Source of the DNA: an uncultured Sphingomonadales bacterium
GTDB taxonomy: Bacteria > Pseudomonadota > Alphaproteobacteria > Sphingomonadales > Sphingomonadaceae
Length of the DNA stretch: 21,255 nucleotides
Assembly: GCA_937898525.1 (NCBI GenBank)
Contig: CALCBC010000003.1
Span: 1-21,255 of the forward strand
Direction of reading: 5' to 3'
Shown: one piece after another, positions 9,634-16,422 of the stretch
Layout: the number at the start of each line of letters is the position of its first letter
How positions within the stretch are numbered: position 1 is the first letter of the stretch
Made by a program: the position numbers and the translations under genes
The notes under the pieces: model-generated
Databases searched by the model: none
The model's input: only the letters and a program-made list of their open reading frames with translations
Told to the model about the DNA's origin: nothing

Positions 9634-10416
9634 ATGATGGCCAGCGCGCCGCAAGCCCAATTGCCCCTGTTCTACAAGGACCTCATGCCGCTCAACAGCC
9701 GTGATCACGGCACCTGGCATGCCCGTGCGGTCGACAAGGCGTCGTGGATCGGTGGGCAGCATGCGATCCCGCTGACCGTGGACGAATTCTCGCAGGCACA
9801 GCGGTTTTTCCCGATCGTGTTCTCGGCCGGCGACAACCCGGTGCCGCTGGCGCTGATGGGACTCAATGAGGGCATCAACGTCTTCTTCGACGACGAAGGC
9901 AAGCAGATCGAGGAGGCCTACGTTCCGGCCTATATCCGCCGCTATCCGTTCCTGCTCGCCCGGCTCAAACCCGACGCCGAGGAAATGTCGCTGTGCTTCG
10001 ACCCCTCGAGCGACCTGCTCGGCGAGTTCGAGGAAGGCGAGGCGCTGTTCACAGACGGGCAGCCGAGCGAGCACACCAAGAGCCTGCTTGGCTTCTGCGA
10101 GCAGTTCGAGCAGGCCGGCGCGCGTACCCAGGCCTTCATCGACGAACTGAACAAGGCCGAGCTGCTGATGGACGGCGAGGTCGCCATCCAGCAGAACGAC
10201 AAGCCCGACCAGCCTTACATCTATCGCGGCTTCCGCATGGTCAACCAGGACAAGCTGCGCGAGCTGCCGGCCGAGACGGTCAAGCAGTGGTTCGACATCG
10301 GCCTGCTGCCGCTGATCTACGCGCACCTGTTCTCGCTCGACCTGATGCGGGTGATCTTCGCCAAGCAGACGATGCAGGGGAAAGGCCCGGGGGCGGCCGC
10401 GAGCGCCGCCGCCTGA
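9634..10416 (+). CDS. SapC family protein
   Basis: A 260-residue protein of the SapC family, named after a Campylobacter S-layer-associated gene; the biochemical role is undefined. Typical features are the N-terminal LPLFYKDLMPLNSRDHGTW, the central PVPLALMGLNEGINVFFDD with AYVPAYIRRYPFLLA, and the C-terminal YRGFRMVNQDKLRELP. No signal peptide or membrane span is seen. In sphingomonads such genes often sit beside TonB-dependent receptors and tryptophan-halogenase-like genes; here it stands alone. Two consecutive ATGs (9634 and 9637) follow GGAGAG. The second has better spacing, so the protein may start one residue later. The 93-bp upstream gap shows no clear promoter. Confidence 0.88.
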   Translation: MMASAPQAQLPLFYKDLMPLNSRDHGTWHARAVDKASWIGGQHAIPLTVDEFSQAQRFFPIVFSAGDNPVPLALMGLNEGINVFFDDEGKQIEEAYVPAYIRRYPFLLARLKPDAEEMSLCFDPSSDLLGEFEEGEALFTDGQPSEHTKSLLGFCEQFEQAGARTQAFIDELNKAELLMDGEVAIQQNDKPDQPYIYRGFRMVNQDKLRELPAETVKQWFDIGLLPLIYAHLFSLDLMRVIFAKQTMQGKGPGAAASAAA

Positions 10417-10422
10417 CGGCCC

Positions 10423-10450
10423 TTGAAGCGCCACGATTATAGACTACATA
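10423..10450 (+). promoter_or_regulatory. Promoter-like elements upstream of the sRNA candidate
   Basis: TTGAAG (10423-10428), 16 bases, then TACATA (10445-10450) would place the transcription start at about 10457, one base before the first hairpin. Read as CTTGAAG plus CTACAT with a 15-base gap, it also resembles a heat-shock sigma (RpoH) promoter. The -10 match is only moderate. The element starts a few bases after the SapC stop. Confidence 0.45.
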
Positions 10451-10456
10451 GGAAAC

Positions 10457-10558
10457 GTCCGGTCGGCGCTTCCCTCATGGCCCGGCCGGATAGGTACGCT
10501 CCGGCGTACCTCCTCCCTGAACCTTGGCCACCTCGTGCTTCGCACGAGGTGGTCTTTT
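10457..10558 (+). ncRNA. Candidate trans-acting small RNA with CCUCCUCCC motif
   Basis: About 100 nt with no coding capacity carry three consecutive hairpins. The first is TCCGGTCGG/CCGGCCGGA (10458-10466 with 10482-10490, one G-U pair), with loop cgcttccctcatggc. The second is GGTACGC-TCCG-GCGTACC (10493-10510), capped by a UNCG tetraloop. The third is the terminator hairpin (10528-10552). Between hairpins 2 and 3 lies an exact CCTCCTCCC (10509-10517), an anti-Shine-Dalgarno motif known from alphaproteobacterial cuckoo RNAs such as CcsR of Rhodobacter. A pyrimidine-rich loop (TTCCCTC) sits in hairpin 1. It could instead be a structured 3' UTR of the SapC gene, but the promoter-like elements before it favour an independent transcript. 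Confidence 0.6.
10528..10558 (+). terminator. Strong intrinsic terminator
   Basis: CCACCTCGTGC-TTC-GCACGAGGTGG is a perfect 11-bp stem with a 3-base loop, followed by TCTTTTCATTT. It acts in the plus direction, ending the sRNA candidate and any SapC read-through. Confidence 0.9.
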
Positions 10559-10577
10559 CATTTCTGCGCCCGGAACC

Positions 10578-10600
10578 CGCGGTAAACCGTTGATACCGCG
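10578..10600 (-). other. Hairpin just past the N-formylglutamate amidohydrolase stop
   Basis: CGCGGTA (10578-10584) and TACCGCG (10594-10600) form a 7-bp stem with a 9-base loop, immediately after the minus-strand stop codon at 10604. No U-tract follows on the minus strand. It is more likely an mRNA 3'-end structure than a complete intrinsic terminator. Confidence 0.45.
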
Positions 10601-10603
10601 AGC

Positions 10604-11548
10604 CTACTCCGCAGCCATCGGCAGGCGGCGTGTGCCCGCGAGCTCCTCCGCCATGCGCCTGACGAGCCCCGCAAGCACGCTTGCTACCGCCACGAAGCCC
10701 TCGCCCGGCTCGCGCAGTTCGGCATCGAGATACGTCGCACGGCAGATCTCCACCTGCAGCGCGTGCACACCGCGCGCGGTCGCCCCGTGGCGGTCGAGCA
10801 CGTAGCCGCCGGCGTAGGGCCGGTTGTGCGCCGCGCGGAGCCCACTGGCCGAAAGAAAATCGAATGCGGCCGCGCTCAGCGAGGCGGCGCACGACGCGCC
10901 GAAGCGATCGCCGAGCACGAAGTCGGGCGCCGCGTCGGCTCCCCGCTTGGGCCCGAGCGGGGGCATCGAATGCAGGTCGATCAGCAGTGCCGCTCCCCAG
11001 CGATCGCGCAGCGTCTCGAGCGCGTCGGCCAGCGCGGCGTGATAGGGTTCGTGAATCCGCACGATCCTGCGGGCGAGCTCCTCGGGCGACAGCCGCTGCC
11101 GCCACAGCTCGCCGAGCCCCGGGAGCCGCCGCGGTACAAGGCCAAGGCCGCTGCGCGCACGGCGGCCGGCGGCATGGCGCACTCGCCTGTCGGGCGCCCC
11201 GCCGGCGACCATGTCCCAGTCGATGTCCTCTGGCGAGCGGTTGAGATCGATCATCGCGCGCGGCGCATGCGCCACCAGCAGCGCGGCGCCCGTTTCCCGG
11301 GCGACGGCGTCGGCCAGCAGATCGGCGAAACGATCCTCGAGCCGCAGGCTGGCAACCGGATGATTGCGCATCGCCTGCACAACGGCCGCGGGATAGTCCC
11401 GCCCGGCGTGAGGCACCGCGATCAGCACGGGAACGGGCGCCGGATCGCGCAGGCTCAGGGTGAAGTCGGGCGGGCAGCGCTTCTGTTCCTCGCCCTCGCG
11501 GCGGGCCGCACCGTCCGAATCGCCTGCTTCGCGCGCTGCCCTCGCCAT
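10604..11548 (-). CDS. N-formylglutamate amidohydrolase family protein
   Basis: A 314-residue zinc-dependent hydrolase of the N-formylglutamate amidohydrolase family, whose HutG-type members release glutamate and formate in the last step of a histidine degradation route. Seen in the sequence are VPHAGRDYP (about 45-53), RLEDRFADLL, APRAMIDLNRSPEDIDW, LLIDLHSMPPLG, and HNRPYAGGYVLDRHG. His47, the DLHS histidine and the acidic residues fit the metal site. No hutH/U/I genes lie nearby, so the substrate may be another N-formyl or N-acyl amino acid. The ATG at 11548 gives about 25 extra polar residues before the fold. No internal ATG offers a better start. Confidence 0.88.
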   Translation of the reverse strand: MARAAREAGDSDGAARREGEEQKRCPPDFTLSLRDPAPVPVLIAVPHAGRDYPAAVVQAMRNHPVASLRLEDRFADLLADAVARETGAALLVAHAPRAMIDLNRSPEDIDWDMVAGGAPDRRVRHAAGRRARSGLGLVPRRLPGLGELWRQRLSPEELARRIVRIHEPYHAALADALETLRDRWGAALLIDLHSMPPLGPKRGADAAPDFVLGDRFGASCAASLSAAAFDFLSASGLRAAHNRPYAGGYVLDRHGATARGVHALQVEICRATYLDAELREPGEGFVAVASVLAGLVRRMAEELAGTRRLPMAAE

Positions 11549-11573
11549 GGGCCTAGCTGGCCTGCATTTGGAT

Positions 11574-11602
11574 TTGTGTCAAAGCTGGTCACCTCGGATA
11601 TT
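11574..11602 (+). promoter_or_regulatory. Possible cpdR promoter
   Basis: TTGTGT (11574-11579), 17 bases, then GATATT (11597-11602), in the divergent 120-bp gap upstream of cpdR. Both elements are imperfect but the spacing is ideal. TTAA occurs once nearby (11614-11617), without the paired half-site a full CtrA box requires. Confidence 0.35.
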
Positions 11603-11668
11603 TGGCAAGATTCTTAACGCCGCCCGCGATAGAAGCGCGTTTCACACGGGACGTACTGGGAGCCACCG

Positions 11669-12052
11669 ATGATCCGCATCCTCCTGGCGGAAGACGACGA
11701 AGCGATGCGCACCTACCTCGCACGCGCGCTCGAACAGGCCGGTTACGAGGTTGACGCCGTCGATCGCGGAACCGCGGCGCTCCCGCTCCTTGAGGAGAAC
11801 ACTTACGATCTCCTGCTGTCCGACATCGTCATGCCGGAGATGGACGGCATCGAGCTCGCCCAGCGCTGTGCCGAGATCAGCCCGCGCACCCGGGTCATGT
11901 TCATCACCGGATTCGCCGCGGTCACGCTCAAGGCCAGCCGCGAAGCTCCACGAGCGAAGATGCTGTCGAAGCCGTTCCACCTTCGCGACCTCGTGCTCGA
12001 GGTCGAGCGGATCTTCGAGGACCAGCTGACCGAGGCCTCGTTCCGGCCCTGA
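11669..12052 (+). CDS. cpdR: Single-domain response regulator CpdR
   Basis: A 127-residue stand-alone receiver domain. In Caulobacter, unphosphorylated CpdR acts as an adaptor that brings substrates to the ClpXP protease, and it is phosphorylated through CckA-ChpT. The sequence begins IRILLAEDDEAMRTYLARALE, with the acidic pocket at Asp9/Asp10, the phosphoacceptor Asp52 in SDIVMPEMDGIEL, Thr80 in MFITGFAAV, and Lys101 in MLSKPFHLRDLV. The FITGFAAV and SKPFHLRDLV segments are characteristic of CpdR. There is no output domain. GGGAG precedes the ATG by about 7 bases. It is followed by tRNA-Val on the same strand but has its own promoter candidate. Confidence 0.92.
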   Translation: MIRILLAEDDEAMRTYLARALEQAGYEVDAVDRGTAALPLLEENTYDLLLSDIVMPEMDGIELAQRCAEISPRTRVMFITGFAAVTLKASREAPRAKMLSKPFHLRDLVLEVERIFEDQLTEASFRP

Positions 12053-12058
12053 TCCCCC

Positions 12059-12087
12059 TTGTCATCGCGGACGGCCAGCGCTAGATG
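12059..12087 (+). promoter_or_regulatory. tRNA-Val promoter
   Basis: TTGTCA (12059-12064), 17 bases, then TAGATG (12082-12087). The predicted start lies near 12094, about 22 bases before the mature tRNA. The interval between -10 and start is all G/C (CGCCGCC), like the GC-rich discriminators of stringently controlled stable-RNA promoters. Confidence 0.55.
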
Positions 12088-12115
12088 CGCCGCCTGCCGT
12101 CCTCCGGACAGGCAT

Positions 12116-12190
12116 GGGCGTATAGCTCAGTGGTAGAGCACTGTGTTGACATCGCAGGGGTCGGAAGTTCGAACCTTCCTACGCCCACCA
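12116..12190 (+). tRNA. tRNA-Val (GAC)
   Basis: A complete cloverleaf is visible. The acceptor stem is GGGCGTA/TACGCCC. The D arm is GCTC-AGTGGTA-GAGC. The anticodon arm is CTGTG-TTGACAT-CGCAG, with anticodon GAC. The T arm is GGAAG-TTCGAAC-CTTCC. Discriminator A is followed by an encoded CCA (12188-12190). Anticodon GAC decodes GUC/GUU valine codons. Confidence 0.97.
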
Positions 12191-12204
12191 TCCGGCAGGC
12201 TTCG

Positions 12205-12238
12205 AAAGGCGTCGCGAGAGCGGCGCCTTTTGTTTTTT
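12205..12238 (+). terminator. Intrinsic terminator after tRNA-Val
   Basis: AAGGCGTCGC-GAGA-GCGGCGCCTT (12206-12229) is a 10-bp stem with one G-U pair and a GNRA-type loop, followed by TTGTTTTTT. It separates the tRNA transcript from the polyketide synthase cluster. Confidence 0.9.
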
Positions 12239-12293
12239 GTGCTTCGCGGCTCGACGATCAGGCACCGCGGGCGCGTTCGTCCGTTTGGGCTGC

Positions 12294-13358
12294 GTGACCC
12301 AGCCTGTGCCTCGCATCGCTGCCATCGCCACGGCGGTTCCCTCCAGCGAGTGCGACCGGACCTACTACGATTGGGCTCTGCGGCAGCTCGATGGCCGCCG
12401 CGAGGCGGGTTTGCTCGAGCGCATGATGCAGCGCTCGGGAATCGGCAGGCGCTTCACGGTGCTCTCGCGCGACGAGACCTACCGCGCCGAGGGAAGCTTC
12501 TACGACGTGCCGCAACCGCCGAGCACCCTCGACCGGATGACCGTCTATGCGCGCGAGGCTCCGAAGCTGGCGCTGGGCGCGATCGCCGGACTCGGGCCGC
12601 TCGACGGCGTGACGCACATGGTCGTCGCCAGCTGCACCGGTTTCACCGCACCGGGCCTCGACCAGGTCGTCGCGCGCCGGCTCGGCCTTGCGCCTACGGT
12701 GGAGCGCATCGTGGTCGGATTCATGGGCTGCTACGCTGGGGTCACCGCCTTGCGTACGGCCGCTCACATCGTCCGCTCGGACCCCGCCGCGCGCGTGCTG
12801 GTTGTCGCCGTCGAGCTGTGCACGCTCCATCTCCAGCCGACCGACCGGCTCGAAAGCCTGCTCGCAATGGGCCAGTTCGCCGACGGGGCGGCCGCCGCGC
12901 TGGTGACCGGCGAAGGCTCCGGCCTCGCGCTGCGCGAGGGACTCTCGCTGACGCTCGAGGACAGCCACGAGCTGATCACCTGGACGATCGGCGATACGGG
13001 CTTCGCCATGGAATTGTCCGGCGAGGTGCCGGGCCGGCTGGCCGAAGCGCTGACCAACGACGGCGTCGTCGAGCTCGTCACAGGCGGGAAGCCGGTCGAA
13101 GCCGTCGACGCCTGGGCAATCCATCCGGGCGGCAAGTCGATCGTCGATGCGGTCGAACGCGGCCTGGGCCTGTCTTCCGAGAAGGTTGCCGTGTCGCGCG
13201 CCGTGCTGCGGGATTACGGCAACATGTCGTCGGCGACCGTGTTGTTCGTGCTCGAACGGCTGATGGAGGAGCAGCCCGCCAGCGGTGTCGCGCTCGCATT
13301 CGGGCCTGGCCTGGCCATGGAGGGCCTGCGCTTCGAGTGGACCGGCGGCGATGCCTGA
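12294..13358 (+). CDS. Type III polyketide synthase (chalcone/stilbene synthase-like)
   Basis: A 354-residue homodimeric ketosynthase that condenses malonyl-CoA units onto an acyl-CoA starter and cyclises the product to resorcinols, pyrones or phloroglucinols. The catalytic triad is intact: Cys114 in VASCTGFTAPG, His277 in AIHPGG, and Asn310 in YGNMSSAT. The N-terminus RIAAIATAVP is family-typical. The start was set at a GTG (12294), which gives a typical N-terminus; upstream in-frame starts run back into the tRNA terminator. No strong Shine-Dalgarno is seen. The methyltransferase start overlaps its stop by 8 bases. Starter-unit choice cannot be read from sequence. Confidence 0.92.
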   Translation: MTQPVPRIAAIATAVPSSECDRTYYDWALRQLDGRREAGLLERMMQRSGIGRRFTVLSRDETYRAEGSFYDVPQPPSTLDRMTVYAREAPKLALGAIAGLGPLDGVTHMVVASCTGFTAPGLDQVVARRLGLAPTVERIVVGFMGCYAGVTALRTAAHIVRSDPAARVLVVAVELCTLHLQPTDRLESLLAMGQFADGAAAALVTGEGSGLALREGLSLTLEDSHELITWTIGDTGFAMELSGEVPGRLAEALTNDGVVELVTGGKPVEAVDAWAIHPGGKSIVDAVERGLGLSSEKVAVSRAVLRDYGNMSSATVLFVLERLMEEQPASGVALAFGPGLAMEGLRFEWTGGDA

Positions 13359-14046
13359 TAGGCTCGCAAAGCGTTCGCATGCCAACGAGCTGATGGACGA
13401 CCCGGCGCTCGACACCGCAACCTACCACGCGGTTCTCGCCGATCTCGCCAGGGTCAATCGCCTGACCTTCGCCTATCGTCCGACGCTCGACTTCCTCCGC
13501 CGCGCCGTGGGACGGAAAGCGCGCTTCACCCTCCTCGACGTCGGCTTCGGCGACGGCGACATGCTGCGCGCCATCGCCCGCTGGGCACGCCGGCGTGGCA
13601 TCGCCGCCGAGCTCACCGGGATCGACCTCAACGTCCGCAGCAGGACAGCCGCCGAAGCCTCGACGCCGGCCAATGCGCCGATCCGTTATCTTTCGGGCGA
13701 CTACGCCCAGCTTGCCGGCCGCGGCTTCGACTGCGTGATCTCGAGCCTCGTCGCCCATCACATGAGCGGTCCGGAGCTCACCGCCTTCCTGCACTTCATG
13801 GAGCGCGAGGCCGCCGTGGGCTGGTTCATCAACGACCTGCACCGGCACCGTTTCGCCTACCAGACCTGGCCGCTGCTCGCGAGCGCAATGAGCTGGCACC
13901 GCATCGTCCGGCTCGACGGGCGGACCTCGATCGCGCGCGGGTTCCGCCCGGCCGAGTGGCACGCGCTGCTCGCGCGCGAGGGGCTCGACGCGGCGCAGGT
14001 GCGCCGCTGGTTCCCGTTCCGGCTGTGCATCGAGCGGCTCCGCTGA
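13351..14046 (+). CDS. Class I SAM-dependent methyltransferase of the PKS cluster
   Basis: A 231-residue methyltransferase. SAM motif I is LLDVGFGDGDMLRAIARWA (about residues 65-83), followed by the acidic ELTGIDLN at the end of strand 2 and by FDCVISSLVAHHM at motif IV. From context it probably O- or C-methylates the polyketide made by the preceding gene. The ATG at 13351 overlaps the PKS stop by 8 bases and gives the expected N-terminal length; the open frame further upstream is a shadow of the PKS gene. Its 3' end overlaps the oxidoreductase gene by 22 bases. The substrate assignment is inference from synteny. Confidence 0.85.
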   Translation: MPDRLAKRSHANELMDDPALDTATYHAVLADLARVNRLTFAYRPTLDFLRRAVGRKARFTLLDVGFGDGDMLRAIARWARRRGIAAELTGIDLNVRSRTAAEASTPANAPIRYLSGDYAQLAGRGFDCVISSLVAHHMSGPELTAFLHFMEREAAVGWFINDLHRHRFAYQTWPLLASAMSWHRIVRLDGRTSIARGFRPAEWHALLAREGLDAAQVRRWFPFRLCIERLR

Positions 14047-15143
14047 TCGTCGGCGCCGGGCCGGCGGGATGCGCCGCCGCTATCGCGCTCGCTGCCGGAG
14101 GTGTCCGCCCGCTGCTGGTCGACCGCAATGCCGAGCCGCGCGACGCCCTGTGCGGCGGCTTTCTCAGCTGGAGGACGGCCGAGCGGCTCCGCGCGATCGG
14201 CGTCGATCCGCGCGGCCTGGGTGCGCGCCCGGTCGAGCGGCTCGCCCTCTACGCGCACGATCGCGAGGAGGTCGTCCCCCTCCCCGCCCCGGCTTTCGCC
14301 CTGTCACGCAGAACGCTCGACGGCGCTCTGCGGCGCCGCGCTCTCGAGCTCGGTGCCTCGTTGGAAGTCGACAGCGTCCGCTCGCTCGATGGTCTCACAG
14401 TAGTCGGCCGCCGGCGCGAGTGGAGCGCAGACGCGCTGTTCCTCGCTTCGGGCAAGCACGACGTGCGCGGCGCGAGCCGACCGCGCCCCGGAACCGACCC
14501 CGCGCTCGGACTGCGCATCCGCCTGCCGGCAGCGCCACAGCGCGAGACGCTGATTCGCGGCCGAATCGAACTGCATCTGTTTGCAGGCGGCTACGCCGGC
14601 GTGGTGCTTCAGGAGGACGGCAGCGCCAACGTCTGCCTAGCGGTGCGCAAGTCGCGCCTCGCAGCCAGCGGCAGCGACCCGCGGCGGTTGCTCGAGATTC
14701 TCGCGGACCGCCATCCTGCCTTCGGCCGCCGCCTGGCCGATGACTGGAGCGCCCAGCGGATCGAGATCGTCGGCGCCGTGCCTTACGGGTGGATCGCGCA
14801 CGCATCCCGACCCGGCCTGTTTCGCCTCGGCGACCAGGCCGCGGTGATTCCCTCGCTGGCGGGCGAAGGCATCGCGATCGCGCTTGCGAGCGGTGGCGCC
14901 GCCGCGCAAGCCTGGTTCGCGCACGGACCCGAGGGCGCGGTGCACTACCAGCAAGCCATTGCCGGTCGTGCGTGCCGTCCCGTGCGCACCGCACGCGCGG
15001 CCTGGGCCCTCGCCGAGAGCCCGCTCGCCGCGCGGCTGGGCATCAGCGTCGCCGCACGCCTGCCGACGCTGGTCCGCTGGCTCATGCAGGCAAGTCGGTT
15101 CGAGCCCGACGCGCGTCTTGCGCAGGCGCGCCCCTCTCCGTAA
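14025..15143 (+). CDS. FAD-dependent oxidoreductase of the PKS cluster
   Basis: A 372-residue flavoprotein with the Rossmann dinucleotide motif at the extreme N-terminus (IVGAGPAGCAAAIALA, about 8-23), ending in the acidic LLVDR of strand 2. A segment CGGFLSWRT and the second FAD motif GLFRLGDQAAVIPSLAGEGIAIAL follow. The layout resembles geranylgeranyl-reductase- or PHBH-like oxidoreductases. In this cluster it would hydroxylate or oxidise the aromatic polyketide, for example to a quinone. The start is a GTG 22 bases inside the methyltransferase gene; it is the only start codon near the Rossmann motif. Upstream in-frame codons give an implausible Arg/Ala-rich extension. Confidence 0.84.
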   Translation: MHRAAPLIVGAGPAGCAAAIALAAGGVRPLLVDRNAEPRDALCGGFLSWRTAERLRAIGVDPRGLGARPVERLALYAHDREEVVPLPAPAFALSRRTLDGALRRRALELGASLEVDSVRSLDGLTVVGRRREWSADALFLASGKHDVRGASRPRPGTDPALGLRIRLPAAPQRETLIRGRIELHLFAGGYAGVVLQEDGSANVCLAVRKSRLAASGSDPRRLLEILADRHPAFGRRLADDWSAQRIEIVGAVPYGWIAHASRPGLFRLGDQAAVIPSLAGEGIAIALASGGAAAQAWFAHGPEGAVHYQQAIAGRACRPVRTARAAWALAESPLAARLGISVAARLPTLVRWLMQASRFEPDARLAQARPSP

Positions 15144-15191
15144 GGGTCCGCGAAAATTCCACCCGAACCCTTGCAACAGGACTCTCCCCGC

Positions 15192-16415
15192 ATGGCGAAG
15201 ATCAAGGTCGCGAACCCCGTCGTCGAGATCGACGGCGACGAGATGACGCGGATCATCTGGCAGTGGATCCGCGAACGGCTGATCCTCCCTTACCTCGACA
15301 TCGACCTCAAATACTTCGACCTCGGGATCGAGAAGCGTGACGAGACACGCGACCAGATCACCGTCGACGCGGCCAACGCGATCAAGCAGTACGGCGTCGG
15401 CGTGAAGTGCGCGACGATCACCCCCGACGAGGCGCGCGTCGAGGAGTTCGGCCTGCACGAGATGTACAAGTCGCCCAACGGGACGATCCGCAACATCCTC
15501 GGCGGCACGATCTTCCGCGAGCCGATCGTGATCCAGAACGTGCCGCGGCTGATCCCCGGCTGGACCGACCCGATCGTGGTCGGCCGTCACGCGTTCGGCG
15601 ACCAGTATCGGGCGACCGACTTCCTCGTGCCAGGTCCGGGCAAGCTGCGGCTGGTGTGGGAAGGCGAAAACGGTGAGGTGATCGACCGCGAGGTCTATGA
15701 CTTCAAGGCGTCGGGCGTCGCGATGTCGATGTACAACCTCGACGAATCGATCCGCGACTTCGCCCGCGCGAGCTTCAACTACGGGCTCGACCGCGGCTGG
15801 CCGGTCTACCTCTCGACCAAGAACACGATCATCAAGGCCTACGACGGGCGCTTCAAGGACCTGTTCCAGGAGGTGTTCGAGACCGAAGGCTTCAAGGAGA
15901 AGTTCGCCGCCGCCGGGATCGAGTACCAGCACCGCCTGATCGACGACATGGTCGCCTCCGCACTCAAGTGGAGCGGCAAGTTCGTCTGGGCCTGCAAGAA
16001 CTACGACGGCGACGTGCAGTCGGACCAGGTGGCGCAGGGCTTCGGCTCGCTTGGACTGATGACCTCGGTGCTGATGACCCCCGACGGCAAGACCGTCGAG
16101 GCCGAAGCCGCGCACGGCACCGTCACCCGCCACTACCGCCAGCACCAGCAGGGCAAGGCGACCTCGACCAACCCGATCGCCTCGATCTTCGCCTGGACCC
16201 GCGGCCTGATCTACCGCGGCCGGTTCGACGGCACACCCGAGGTGGTCCGCTTCGCCGAGACGCTCGAGAAGGTCTGCATCGCGACCGTCGAAAGCGGCAA
16301 GATGACCAAGGACCTCGCGCTGCTGATCGGCCCCGACCAGCCGTGGATGACGACCGAGCAGTTCTTCGAGGCGATCGTGCAGAACCTCGAAGCGGAGATG
16401 GCCACCTGGGCTTGA
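15192..16415 (+). CDS. icd: NADP-dependent isocitrate dehydrogenase (eukaryotic-type)
   Basis: A 407-residue enzyme converting isocitrate to 2-oxoglutarate and CO2 in the TCA cycle, with NADP. It belongs to the homodimeric type II class common in alphaproteobacteria and mitochondria, not the E. coli class. The N-terminus is AKIKVANPVVEIDGDEMTR. The substrate site is SPNGTIRN (Ser94), followed by ILGGTIFREPI. The metal-binding acidic residues lie in LIDDMVA and YDGDVQSD (about 250-280). The NADP-binding loop is AAHGTVTRHYRQHQQG. The ATG at 15192 matches the conserved N-terminus, with AGGA about 14 bases upstream. It follows the PKS cluster by 48 bp without a visible terminator. Confidence 0.97.
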   Translation: MAKIKVANPVVEIDGDEMTRIIWQWIRERLILPYLDIDLKYFDLGIEKRDETRDQITVDAANAIKQYGVGVKCATITPDEARVEEFGLHEMYKSPNGTIRNILGGTIFREPIVIQNVPRLIPGWTDPIVVGRHAFGDQYRATDFLVPGPGKLRLVWEGENGEVIDREVYDFKASGVAMSMYNLDESIRDFARASFNYGLDRGWPVYLSTKNTIIKAYDGRFKDLFQEVFETEGFKEKFAAAGIEYQHRLIDDMVASALKWSGKFVWACKNYDGDVQSDQVAQGFGSLGLMTSVLMTPDGKTVEAEAAHGTVTRHYRQHQQGKATSTNPIASIFAWTRGLIYRGRFDGTPEVVRFAETLEKVCIATVESGKMTKDLALLIGPDQPWMTTEQFFEAIVQNLEAEMATWA

Positions 16416-16422
16416 CCCGCTG

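Noticed and set aside
10572..10591. GGAAC followed by GTT as a second EcfG promoter
   Set aside because: The gap is only about 12 bases instead of 16-17, and no gene follows in that direction.
11610..11625. CtrA-binding site upstream of cpdR
   Set aside because: Only a single TTAA half-site is present; the spaced second half is missing.
12116..12293. tRNA-Val as an integration site for a genomic island carrying the PKS cluster
   Set aside because: No integrase, no direct repeat of the tRNA 3' end was found downstream in the window, and the cluster's base composition looks like its neighbours.
12258..13415. 385-codon minus-strand open frame opposite the PKS gene
   Set aside because: It is the antisense of a gene with an intact catalytic triad; its translation has no recognisable family.
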